Of a stretch of DNA of 30,486 nucleotides, positions 30,256 through 30,486 are shown piece after piece (position 1 is the first letter of the stretch; the number at the start of each line of letters is the position of its first letter). The notes under the pieces are model-generated. The model was not told where the DNA came from and did no database searches. It saw only the letters and a program-made list of their open reading frames with translations. Both the position numbers and the translations under genes were made by a program. Source of the DNA: a virus; the IMG/VR virus record IMGVR_UViG_3300017788_000116, positions 1 to 30,486 of that record; one strand, written 5' to 3'.

Positions 30256-30282
30256 AAAAAAAGGAGTTCTTGTGGAACTCCT
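30256..30282 (-). terminator. Intrinsic terminator of psbD
   Basis: On the minus strand AGGAGTTC and GAACTCCT (30282-30275 and 30269-30262) pair perfectly around CACAA, followed by a run of seven T (30262-30256). It lies 11 bases after the psbD stop and separates psbD from the small-gene cluster and speD. Confidence 0.88.
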
Positions 30283-30293
30283 CTTATTTATTT

Positions 30294-30486
<193 letters not shown>

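Overview
The window looks like part of the genome of a T4-like cyanophage (a cyanomyovirus infecting marine Synechococcus or Prochlorococcus). Three things point there together: T4 virion and replication genes (gp4, gp5, gp26, gp27, gp48, gp53, gp32, gp33, gp59); auxiliary metabolic genes typical of cyanophages (psbD, speD, thyX, phoH, a glutaredoxin); and AT-rich, tightly packed genes with late promoters of the TATAAATA type. I could not search databases, so the host and exact species are not resolved.

Layout. From 1 to about 18.26 kb all genes lie on the minus strand and form the tail-fibre and baseplate-hub block. Read in the direction of transcription (right to left) they are: a tail-tube-fold protein (gp54-like), gp26 with a -1 frameshift extension, a transglycosylase-domain hub protein, an M23 peptidase-domain protein, gp27, a 72-aa protein, gp5, a separate beta-helix needle protein, a protein with a fibre-type C-terminal domain, a 2OG-Fe(II) oxygenase, a 478-aa structural protein, a giant 1807-aa beta-helix protein, and a tail fibre that runs off the left edge. 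From 18.26 to 21.19 kb a short plus-strand operon with its own late promoter encodes gp4, two unknown proteins, gp48 and gp53. It meets the minus-strand replication block at a bidirectional terminator.

From 21.24 to 25.76 kb (minus strand) lies the replication and nucleotide block: thyX, two small genes, phoH, a RecB/Cas4-type nuclease, gp33, gp59, a small coiled-coil gene and gp32. gp32 has its own consensus sigma-70 promoter. From 25.8 to 28.5 kb there is a virion protein with a T4-type capsid-targeting N-terminus and a series of conserved small unknown genes. From 28.5 to 30.5 kb lie a glutaredoxin, speD, a chain of very small overlapping genes and the C-terminus of psbD, which ends at an intrinsic terminator.

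How it works together. Host-like sigma-70 signals serve replication (gp32). gp33, a late-transcription co-activator, would allow use of the late octamers, which sit in front of the fibre, head-protein, gp4 and speD genes. Several late octamers overlap the stop codon of the gene upstream. psbD would sustain photosystem II during infection, and thyX and speD would supply thymidylate and polyamines for phage DNA.

The observation most worth checking is a canonical slippery heptamer (T TTT TTC) at the end of gp26. It opens into a 59-codon extension with no good start of its own, an arrangement that mimics the G/GT tail-assembly chaperones of other long-tailed phages. No tRNA, CRISPR array or insertion sequence was seen. 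Every stretch over 300 bases is covered by a gene.
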